Shown here in pieces: positions 55,503-64,000 of a stretch of 64,000 bases of DNA. The stretch lies in NCBI RefSeq assembly GCF_023370075.1, contig NZ_CP097154.1, positions 214,807-278,806 of the forward strand, read 5' to 3'. The translations under genes were made by a program, and so were the position numbers. Each line of letters begins with the position of its first letter. The first letter of the stretch is position 1. Origin of the DNA: Deinococcus sp. QL22 (GTDB taxonomy: Bacteria > Deinococcota > Deinococci > Deinococcales > Deinococcaceae). The notes beneath the pieces are model-generated. The model searched no databases and had not been told where the DNA came from. It worked only from the letters and a program-made list of their open reading frames with translations.

Positions 55503-57785
55503 ATGCGAAAAACGACACTAACCCGCCTGGCGCTGCACCTCTCTGCACTCCTCGCTTTTGGCTCAGCGCAGGTTGGCCCAGTACAAATCGGCTCGGTGCA
55601 GGCAGCCACCCTCATCGGATACGCCGAACTGCCCGCCGACACCTTCTCAGTAGGGCCAGACAGCGGAGCCTTCAGTGGTGCGGGCGTGCGCGGCGAATCT
55701 CGCTTCAAGGGCCAGCCCGTGCAGGGATTCTCGGGCGTGCAGTTTGGGCCGAGCGGCAGTTACTGGTTCCTCAGCGACAACGGATTCGGCAGCAAAGCCA
55801 ACAGCGCCGATTATCTGCTGCGAATCTACCGACTGAATCTGACGGCCAAAACAGCGCCCACGGCACAGAGCAAAGTTGAGGTCGGCCCGTTCATTTCGCT
55901 GCGCGACCCCGACAAAAAAGTGCCGTGGGTCATTGTGAACGAGGCCAGCACCGAGCGCCTGCTCACCGGATCGGACTTTGACGTGGAAGGCTTTTTGCTG
56001 GCCGCAGACGGCACGATCTGGGCCGGAGACGAGTTCGGGCCGTATCTGCTACATTTCAGCGCCGATGGCAAATTGCTGGAAGCGCCGATAGCGACGCCTA
56101 ATCTGGCGGGCCTGCCTACCCTGCGCGGCCAAGTGCCCATTGTGGTGGGACACCGGGGCAGCAGCGGCACGCGCCCCGAACACACGCTGGAAGCCTACCG
56201 GGCCGCTATTGAGGCGGGCGCGGACTTTGTAGAGCCTGATCTGGTGGTGACCAAAGATGGTGTGTTGGTGGCCCGCCACGAACCCGTAATTGCCGTACTG
56301 GACGCCGCAGGCAAGGTGCTGGAAGCGACGGTGGACGTGGCGACTCGCCCCGAGTTTGCCGCCCGCCTAACCACCAAAAAAATTGACGGTGTGGACGTTC
56401 GCGGCTACTTTGTAGAGGATTTCACGCTGGCCGAACTGAAGACCATGCGGGCGCTGGAGCGGTTGCCCGCGCTGCGTGGCAGAGCCTTCGACGGCAAATT
56501 TGAAGTGCCCACGCTGGCCGAAGTGATTGCGCTGGTGAAGGATGTGGAGGGCAAGACGGGCCGCAAAATCGGCATCTACCCGGAAACCAAACACCCGACC
56601 TACATGGAAGCGGTTGCCAAGGTCAACACGTCTCAGTTGTTGGTAGACACACTGAAAAAAGAAGCGTTTACTGACCCGGCCCGCGTGTTCATCCAGTCGT
56701 TCGAGACAGCCAATTTACGCGATCTGAAAGCCAACATCATGCCCAAAGCGGGCATCACCGTGCCGCTGGTGCAGTTGGTCAGCAGCCCCGACGAAGCGCC
56801 GTATGATTGGGTGGCAAAAGGTGACACGCGCAAATATGACGCGCTAACCACCGATGCAGCCCTCAAAGAAATCGCCACTTACGCGGGCGGCGTGGGGCCG
56901 TACAAGCGCTGGATCATAGACGACAAGGGCGCGACCACCGATTTTGTAACGCGGGCGCACGCCGCCGGATTGTTGGTGCATTCGTGGACTTTCCGCAACG
57001 AACCCACCTATTTGCTGCCCCAATATCTGGCCGACCCCGAAGCCGAAATGCGGCAGGCACTCCGCGCAGGCATAGACGGCCTGTTCACCGATTTTCCGGC
57101 CACCGGTGCACGGGTGGTGGGCCAGTATACCGCCGCCGAGGTTCGTAGCCCGCAGAACCCGGCCTTTGCCCTGGGCGCACCCCTGCCCGGCCAACTCAGC
57201 GCGGCAAATGTGGGCGGCAGCGGCGGCTTTGAAGGCCTGACGCTTGGCGTGGACGGCAAAACCGCGTATGCCCTGCTGGAAAAAAGCGTGCTGGGTGACG
57301 TGGCCGGACAGTTGCGCCTGCACGCCTTTGATCTGGCGGGCAAGAAATGGACACTGGCTGGCCGCTATGGACTGGAAGACCCCGCCAACGCTATCGGCGA
57401 CATCACGCCCGTGAATGCCGACACCCTGCTGGTGCTGGAGCGCGACAACGGCAGCGGCCCGACGGCCAAAATCAAGCGGGTGTACAGCGTGAGCCTGAAG
57501 GACAAAAACGCGGACGGCACCCTCAAAAAGACGTTGGTGGCCGACTTGATGACCATCAAAGACCCGCAGGCATTGGCTTCCAGTACGGTGGGCGGCGTGT
57601 TCTCCTTTCCGTTCGTGACCATCGAAAACATTATCGTGCTGGATGCCAACACCTTGCTGGTCGCCAACGACAACAATTACCCCGGCACAGGCGGGCGCGG
57701 CGCACAGGCCAAAGACAACAACGAGTTCATCTGGCTGAAGCTGGACGCGCCGCTGACACTGGCCGCTGGCGTGGGTCGCCGCTGA
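55503..57785 (+). CDS. Secreted phytase-like esterase with inserted glycerophosphodiester phosphodiesterase domain
   Basis: A 760-residue exported protein (signal peptide M-R-K-T-T-L-T-R-L-A, cleavage near A-Q). Residues ~36-205 and ~560-755 are two parts of a phytase-like beta-propeller (F-S-G-V-Q-F-G-P-S-G, D-F-D-V-E-G-F, then G-F-E-G-L-T-L-G and G-D-I-T-P-V). Between them lies a complete GDPD domain: H217-R-G-S-S-G, P-E-H-T-L-E-A-Y, E244-P-D246, H259-E-P and F-T-D-F-P. GDPD enzymes split glycerophosphodiesters to glycerol-3-phosphate and an alcohol. The pair may scavenge phosphate outside the cell. It overlaps the next gene by one base. Confidence 0.9.
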   Translation: MRKTTLTRLALHLSALLAFGSAQVGPVQIGSVQAATLIGYAELPADTFSVGPDSGAFSGAGVRGESRFKGQPVQGFSGVQFGPSGSYWFLSDNGFGSKANSADYLLRIYRLNLTAKTAPTAQSKVEVGPFISLRDPDKKVPWVIVNEASTERLLTGSDFDVEGFLLAADGTIWAGDEFGPYLLHFSADGKLLEAPIATPNLAGLPTLRGQVPIVVGHRGSSGTRPEHTLEAYRAAIEAGADFVEPDLVVTKDGVLVARHEPVIAVLDAAGKVLEATVDVATRPEFAARLTTKKIDGVDVRGYFVEDFTLAELKTMRALERLPALRGRAFDGKFEVPTLAEVIALVKDVEGKTGRKIGIYPETKHPTYMEAVAKVNTSQLLVDTLKKEAFTDPARVFIQSFETANLRDLKANIMPKAGITVPLVQLVSSPDEAPYDWVAKGDTRKYDALTTDAALKEIATYAGGVGPYKRWIIDDKGATTDFVTRAHAAGLLVHSWTFRNEPTYLLPQYLADPEAEMRQALRAGIDGLFTDFPATGARVVGQYTAAEVRSPQNPAFALGAPLPGQLSAANVGGSGGFEGLTLGVDGKTAYALLEKSVLGDVAGQLRLHAFDLAGKKWTLAGRYGLEDPANAIGDITPVNADTLLVLERDNGSGPTAKIKRVYSVSLKDKNADGTLKKTLVADLMTIKDPQALASSTVGGVFSFPFVTIENIIVLDANTLLVANDNNYPGTGGRGAQAKDNNEFIWLKLDAPLTLAAGVGRR

Positions 57786-58738
57786 TGCCCAGAGTTCGCC
57801 GTCTGGGATGGGCTGGCTCGGTGTTGACCGGGTTGGTGCTGGCCGCTTCGGCCCACGCCGCGCCCTTCAGCTTTGTGGCTCTGGGGGATATGCCGTACAC
57901 CTTGCCCGCCGATTACGCCCGCTTCGAATCGCTGATCGGCACCGTGAATACTCAAAAGCCAGCTTTCACCGTTCATGTCGGAGATATCAAAAGCGGTTCT
58001 TCGCCGTGTTCGGACGAACATATGACCAGAGTGCTGGGCGAGTTCGGCATGTTCGACGGCCCCCTGATCTATACGCCCGGCGACAACGAGTGGACAGATT
58101 GCCACCGCGAAGCCGCCGGAAAATTTGACCCACTTGAACGCCTCGCTGCCGTGCGGAAGATGTTTTTTACGTCCAGCACTAGTTTGGGCAAAACAGCCCT
58201 GCCCCTGACCCGCCAGCCTGAACTGATCGAAAACGCCCGCTGGAGCAAAGAAGGCGTCATCTTTTCCACCATTCACGTGGTGGGCAGCAACAACGGCCTG
58301 GAGCGCACTCCCGCCAGCAGCACCGAATATTTCGCCCGCAACGCCGCCAACGTCGCGTGGATCAAGGCCACCTTTGCCGAGGCCAGAGCGGCGAACGCCC
58401 CGGCAGTGGTCATCTCGTTTCAGGCAGACCTGTGGTACGGCCAACCCGCCACCTTCACCGATATTGGCCTGCGAGATACCTTGGTCAACCTTGCCAAGGA
58501 AAGCAAGGCGTATGGCAAACCCGTGCTGCTGATTCACGGCGATTCACACATTCTGGTCATTGACCGACCCCTGACCGAAGCCGGAAGCCGCACCGACTTT
58601 GGCGCAGTCAGCCCAACGCTGAAAAATGTGACCCGCTTGCAGGTGATGGGGGCCGACGATGTAGGTGCGGTGGAAGTGCTGGTAGACACGGCGCAGCCTT
58701 ATCCCTTCACCTTTAAACCGATTTACTCCAAACCCTGA
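57785..58738 (+). CDS. Secreted metallophosphoesterase-like protein
   Basis: A 317-residue protein with a signal peptide (cleavage near A-H-A-A) and a calcineurin-like pattern: F-V-A-L-G-D-M-P-Y, V-H-V-G-D-I-K-S-G, Y-T-P-G-D-N-E-W and L-I-H-G-D-S-H. These Asp, Asn and His residues are the usual two-metal ligands. TGATG coupling to the GDPD protein suggests a joint role: the GDPD releases phosphomonoesters and this enzyme frees phosphate. The substrate is not known. Confidence 0.85.
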   Translation: MPRVRRLGWAGSVLTGLVLAASAHAAPFSFVALGDMPYTLPADYARFESLIGTVNTQKPAFTVHVGDIKSGSSPCSDEHMTRVLGEFGMFDGPLIYTPGDNEWTDCHREAAGKFDPLERLAAVRKMFFTSSTSLGKTALPLTRQPELIENARWSKEGVIFSTIHVVGSNNGLERTPASSTEYFARNAANVAWIKATFAEARAANAPAVVISFQADLWYGQPATFTDIGLRDTLVNLAKESKAYGKPVLLIHGDSHILVIDRPLTEAGSRTDFGAVSPTLKNVTRLQVMGADDVGAVEVLVDTAQPYPFTFKPIYSKP

Positions 58739-58778
58739 GTTAGAAAAATCTTCACGGGCACGTCAAAAACCCTCCTCA

Positions 58779-58812
58779 AAAAAGTTGCTCGTCACGTGAC
58801 GAGCAACTTTTT
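58779..58812. repeat. 34-bp palindrome with parS-like core, copy 3; bidirectional terminator
   Basis: A perfect 34-bp palindrome: A-tract, then GTTGCTCGTCAC and its reverse complement, then T-tract. It lies between convergent genes (phosphoesterase and manA) and has the form of a two-way intrinsic terminator. Its central 20 bp are identical to the copies at 26350 and 27159 near parB. Confidence 0.85.
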
Positions 58813-58830
58813 CACTGCTGTTAGAACGGC

Positions 58831-59793
58831 TTAAGGCAATCGCGAAAGCAACGCCTTAAAGTCTCCGCTGAGGCGATATGCACCTGCCGCCGCTGGGATG
58901 ACCACCGACTCCAGTTCCTTCAGCGCCAGCTGTTCTGCGCCTGCAACCAGCGTCATCTCCCCTGCCATAACAGTAACGGCGTGGAAGCTCTGGCCCCTGG
59001 TGTCGCTCTGTAGTTCTGGCCCGCTCAGCCGCTCCAGCACAAAGTACGGGCAGGCGGTCAATTTTTGTCTTTGACCCGGTGTGGCAGGCGGCGAAGATTG
59101 AGGCTGAGCGCGGTTCGTCGTCGTGACCGCCGCACTTTTTTCCAGATGCAAGGCGCGGCCTGCGCTGGCGGGACGATCCCAGTCGTACACGCGGTAAGTG
59201 GTGTCGCTGGTCTGCTGCACCTCGTAGAGCAGCAGCCCCGGCCCCAGCGCGTGCAGCGTTCCGGCAGGCATCATCACGGTGTCGCCCGCCTCCACGGGCC
59301 AGCGTTCGGCGTAGTCCATCACGTCGCCGCGCAAGATGGCCGCTTTCAGGTCATCGGGTGAAGTGCCTTCTCGAATTCCGGCAATGAGTTCCGCGCCCGC
59401 CTCGGCTTCCAAAATGTGCCACGCTTCGGTTTTGCCCAACTCACCCGCGCCTTCCAACTGGGCGGCCTGCTCATCGTTGGGATGCACCTGCACGCTCAGC
59501 CAATCGGCACAGTCCAGCAACTTGATCAGGAGTGGAAAGCGGGAGCCTGTGGCGTGCGCGCCCAATACTTCGGCGGGAAACCGGGCAGCGAGATCGCCTA
59601 AGCTTTGGCCTGCGAACGGAGCGTTCTGAATCTGATTGCCTTCGTACACCGCCCAGGCTTCACCGATTGGCGCAGTGCCGTTTTCTGCACCTAATTGCTT
59701 AAGACGCGAGCCGCCCCACACACGCTCAGTCAGGCGCGTTTCCAGCAGCAGGGGCAATGTGGGGGCCAGATCAGAAGCAGACACACCACCCAT
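58831..59793 (-). CDS. manA: Mannose-6-phosphate isomerase, class I
   Basis: Zn-dependent cupin isomerase (320 residues, short bacterial form) linking fructose-6-phosphate and mannose-6-phosphate. Q-V-H-P-N-D-E (metal Gln/His), [16 protein letters not shown] and [15 protein letters not shown] are the expected motifs. ATG 59793 lies 1 base past the MerR stop with GAGGG 6 bases upstream. It is the last gene of a three-gene minus-strand operon. Confidence 0.93.
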   Translation of the reverse strand: MGGVSASDLAPTLPLLLETRLTERVWGGSRLKQLGAENGTAPIGEAWAVYEGNQIQNAPFAGQSLGDLAARFPAEVLGAHATGSRFPLLIKLLDCADWLSVQVHPNDEQAAQLEGAGELGKTEAWHILEAEAGAELIAGIREGTSPDDLKAAILRGDVMDYAERWPVEAGDTVMMPAGTLHALGPGLLLYEVQQTSDTTYRVYDWDRPASAGRALHLEKSAAVTTTNRAQPQSSPPATPGQRQKLTACPYFVLERLSGPELQSDTRGQSFHAVTVMAGEMTLVAGAEQLALKELESVVIPAAAGAYRLSGDFKALLSRLP

Positions 59794-59794
59794 C

Positions 59795-60283
59795 CTAACC
59801 CTCAAGTTCTGGCTCGTCTTCTTCCTGCGGTGGGCCAGAGTCCAGCCCTGCTGAACCTGTAAACCGCTTGGTCAGCCAGCGGTCAAAGCGTTTCAGATTT
59901 TCGGCCTGACGGTCATAGGCGGCGTTCAGATCGCGCAGACGGGCGTGCACCACGCGCAACCGTTCATCGGATAGGGGAATGTCGGCCCGCGTCCAGTCGT
60001 GGCGGTACATGCCCTCGACCGTGTGCGTGGCGCGGCGCAGCCTGACCATATCGGCTACCTCGTCCAGAGGCACACCCAGCGCCCGTAAATCCAGAATGTC
60101 GCGCAGCAGACGCATGGCGTAGGGGCCATACAGCGCCCGCCCGGAGGCCGTGACCTGATCGGGGGCTAGCAGGCCGATTTCGGCGTAGTGCATGACCGTG
60201 CGGCGCGTGACTCCGGCGGCGCGGGCCAGTTCCGCGGTGGTAAACGCCGTACTCAATGGGGTGACTGGTACAGCTTTGGTCAA
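59795..60283 (-). CDS. MerR-family transcriptional regulator
   Basis: A 162-residue MerR protein: [26 protein letters not shown] is the DNA-binding helix pair, followed by a dimer helix ([12 protein letters not shown]) and a long C-terminal coil. There are no paired Cys, so it is not a metal sensor. The start is TTG 60283, giving a TTGA overlap with the oxidoreductase stop. It may control the oxidoreductase-manA unit. Confidence 0.82.
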   Translation of the reverse strand: MTKAVPVTPLSTAFTTAELARAAGVTRRTVMHYAEIGLLAPDQVTASGRALYGPYAMRLLRDILDLRALGVPLDEVADMVRLRRATHTVEGMYRHDWTRADIPLSDERLRVVHARLRDLNAAYDRQAENLKRFDRWLTKRFTGSAGLDSGPPQEEDEPELEG

Positions 60284-61287
60284 GGCGTGACCACCACTTT
60301 GCCCGTGACTTCCCGGTTCAGCAGGGCGCGGAGGGCTTCCGGCGTGCGCTCCAAGGAATAGCGGGCGCTGATTAGGGGGCGCAGCGTACCGTCCATGACC
60401 CAACCTGCCAGCCGCGCCAGATTCGCGGCGTTGCCACGCGGATTGCGGCGGGCAAACTCGCCCCAGAAGACGCCCACCACCGACGCGCCCTTCAGCAGGG
60501 GCAAGTTCAGCGGCAGCTTCGGCACGCCGCCCGCCGCAAACCCGACCACCAGAAAGCGCCCGCCCCAGCCGATAGACCGGAATGCCGCTTCGGTGTAATC
60601 GCCGCCCACCGGGTCAAAAATCACGTCCGGCCCTTTGCCGTCCGTCAGGGCTTTCAATTCGTCACGCAAGTTGCCCGACGTGTAGTTGATGCCCGCATCG
60701 GCCCCGTGTTGCAGGCACAGGCTGACCTTTTCGTCCGTGCCCGCCGCCGCGATGACCCGCGCTCCCATCGCCTTGCCAATCGCTACCGCCGCGAGGCCCA
60801 CGCCGCCCGCCGCGCCCAGCACCAGCAGGGTTTCTCCGGCCTTCAGTGCAGCGCGGTCAGACAGGGCGTGCATGGACGTGCCGTACGCCAGCGGCAGGCA
60901 GGCGGCCACATCAAATTCCATGCCGTCCGGCAAAGGCATCACGGCCCCGGCAGAGGCAATCAGGTGCGAGGCGAACGCGCCCGTACCTGTGAACGCCGCC
61001 ACCCGCACGCCCACCGCCAGATGGGTCACGCCCTCCCCCACCGCGTCTATCACGCCCGCCGCCTCAGCCCCCGGCACGAACGGCAGCGTTGGGCGCACCT
61101 GATACAAGCCCTGCACCATCAGCGCGTCGGGGTAATTGACGCCCGCCGCACGCACGGCAATCAGGACTTCGCCGGGGCCAGGGATGGGCATGGGACGCGC
61201 CTGTACGGTCAGGGTTTCGGGTTCGTCGAAAGCTTGGCACAGCACGGCTTGATAGGTCTGGGCTTCGTTGGTTTGGGGGACAGTCAT
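60280..61287 (-). CDS. NADPH:quinone oxidoreductase-family protein (zinc-less MDR)
   Basis: A 335-residue medium-chain reductase: G-P-G-E-V-L-I-A-V-R-A-A-G-V-N-Y-P-D at the catalytic domain, L-V-L-G-A-A-G-G-V-G-L-A-A-V as the NADPH site, and F-V-P-G-A-E-A-A-G-V as in quinone oxidoreductase/enoyl reductase relatives. No zinc-binding Cys cluster is present. GGAGG lies 7 bases before ATG 61287. It is divergent from the acyl-CoA dehydrogenase. Confidence 0.9.
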   Translation of the reverse strand: MTVPQTNEAQTYQAVLCQAFDEPETLTVQARPMPIPGPGEVLIAVRAAGVNYPDALMVQGLYQVRPTLPFVPGAEAAGVIDAVGEGVTHLAVGVRVAAFTGTGAFASHLIASAGAVMPLPDGMEFDVAACLPLAYGTSMHALSDRAALKAGETLLVLGAAGGVGLAAVAIGKAMGARVIAAAGTDEKVSLCLQHGADAGINYTSGNLRDELKALTDGKGPDVIFDPVGGDYTEAAFRSIGWGGRFLVVGFAAGGVPKLPLNLPLLKGASVVGVFWGEFARRNPRGNAANLARLAGWVMDGTLRPLISARYSLERTPEALRALLNREVTGKVVVTP

Positions 61288-61482
61288 GGCAAAACCTCCG
61301 GGGAGTGGGGGAATACAGCGGGCGCAGCTACACGCAACCCAGGTGGCCCCAATTTAGCGTGCCAATTGAGGGTGAAGATGTCCGCACAGGTTACAAATTG
61401 ACGTGCGCGTACATTCCTGACATGCTACCGCTGAACCCGCACCATCAACCCAGTCCCCCACTTTCCTCCGAGGTGAATCAAC

Positions 61483-63278
<1,796 letters not shown>

Positions 63279-63279
<1 letters not shown>

Positions 63280-64000
63280 TGCCGCAACAAACGAGTCAAA
63301 CCCACCCGCACATTCCGGCTCCCAAACGGGTCAGCGTTGGCGGCCACAGCCTCGCTTACGATGAGATTACTCCAGCAGACCCACAGGGCAACGTCCTATT
63401 TCTGACCGGACTGGGCAGCAACCGCCTCGGCTGGCGCTTGCAACTGCCTGTGTTCGGGCAAATGTACCGCGCAATGAGTTTGGATCACCGGGATACGGGC
63501 GACAGCGACCCGGTAGACGCCGACTACTCCACTGCCGACCAGGCCGATGACGCCGCTGCACTTTTGCGGGCCGTGAACGCTGCACCCGCGCATATCGTGG
63601 GAATCAGCATGGGCGGGTTCGTGGGGCTCAATCTGGCAGTGAGGCACCCGGAATTGGTGCGGAGCCTGACGTTGGTGGCAACTTCGGCGGGCGGTGCGGG
63701 CCACGTGCACCCCGACCCAGCCGGACTGGAAGCCCTGCGCCCCGATTTCACCCTGACTCCCGGTGAACGCGCCCGGCGCACCTATAGTCTGATGATGTCT
63801 CCCGATTTCGTGGCGGCACGGCCCGACACCCTGGATGCCATTGCCGCCGGAGCCTCCTACCGCCCGCTGACACCTGAACGCTACGCCCGTCAATTCCGCT
63901 CTACCCGCACGCATGACGTCACCGGGGAATTGGCCGGACTGAAGGTACCCACGCTGGTGCTGCACGGCAACGCCGACCCATTGGTGCGGTATGAAAACGG
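63279..64000 (+). CDS. Alpha/beta hydrolase (3' end outside window)
   Basis: The open frame starts at ATG 63279 (TGATG overlap with the dehydrogenase) and runs to the window edge with no stop. The first 240 residues show V-L-F-L-T-G-L-G-S-N-R-L-G-W (oxyanion loop), D-H-R-D-T-G-D-S-D, nucleophile elbow G-I-S-M-G-G and P-T-L-V-L-H-G-N-A-D-P-L-V (acid Asp), as in esterases and hydrolases of small acyl esters. Only the catalytic His region is missing, because of the window end. Together with the dehydrogenase it may act in fatty-acid or ester breakdown. Confidence 0.85.

Overview
The window is GC-rich bacterial chromosome-type DNA and most resembles Deinococcus. The evidence is an HU protein with a Lys/Ala/Pro-rich N-terminal tail, a Thermus/Deinococcus-style hydroxyphenylacetate pathway, several likely leaderless genes (a -10 TANNNT box about 7 nt before the ATG), and a ParA with an unusual Walker A. 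A parAB pair plus three copies of a parS-like palindrome suggest a secondary replicon (chromid or megaplasmid), but no replication initiator gene is present to prove it. No rRNA, tRNA, CRISPR array or insertion sequence was seen.

Layout. 1-2.7 kb: GntR regulator (cut by the window edge), murQ and a serine hydrolase (cell-wall recycling). 3.0-6.7 kb: HU, a large APC-type permease and an unknown protein. 6.75-8.55 kb: a decayed tetR-P450 pair. 8.6-16.2 kb (minus): a liv-type ABC importer whose permease and ATPase LivM/LivG are fused, an FAD-linked 2-hydroxyacid dehydrogenase and paaK, with a PaaR-like operator at the promoter. 16.5-17.6 kb: a lipoprotein esterase and a relic of an epimerase gene. 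17.6-26.3 kb: a PucR-type regulator divergent from hpaG-(secreted unknown)-hpaE-hpaB-hpaD-hpaH-hpaI, which takes 4-hydroxyphenylacetate by meta-cleavage to pyruvate and succinate semialdehyde. 26.4-28.9 kb: a HAD-like unknown and parB-parA with the palindromes. 29-32.7 kb: UDP-galactopyranose mutase, a glycosyltransferase and a divergent glycosidase. 32.8-43.9 kb (minus): a reductive pyrimidine degradation locus (preT, preA, dihydropyrimidinase, NMT1-type ABC importer, carbamoyl-amino-acid hydrolase, SnoaL-like protein, PucR regulator), read from a good promoter at 44.05 kb.

44.3-51.5 kb holds mixed small transcription units: TetR, a ribbon-helix-helix protein with an SPFH protein, a subtilase lipoprotein, small membrane proteins, a CadC-like ArsR repressor, an RpiR regulator, a GNAT acetyltransferase and HxlR. 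51.6-54 kb has three tandem NmrA-like NAD(P)-binding proteins, the first broken by an apparent microhomology deletion. 54-55.3 kb is a DUF2330 pseudogene with three frameshifts. 55.5-58.7 kb has a secreted phytase-like protein with an inserted glycerophosphodiesterase domain, followed by a secreted phosphatase-like protein. 58.8-61.3 kb (minus) has a quinone oxidoreductase, a MerR regulator and manA. 61.5-64 kb has an acyl-CoA dehydrogenase and an alpha/beta hydrolase cut by the window edge.

Two themes stand out. One is catabolism of aromatic compounds and pyrimidines, with dedicated importers and regulators. The other is an unusual density of broken genes, with lesions of different kinds (single-base shifts, TGG-to-TAG stops, one microhomology deletion), which points to real gene decay more than to sequencing error alone.
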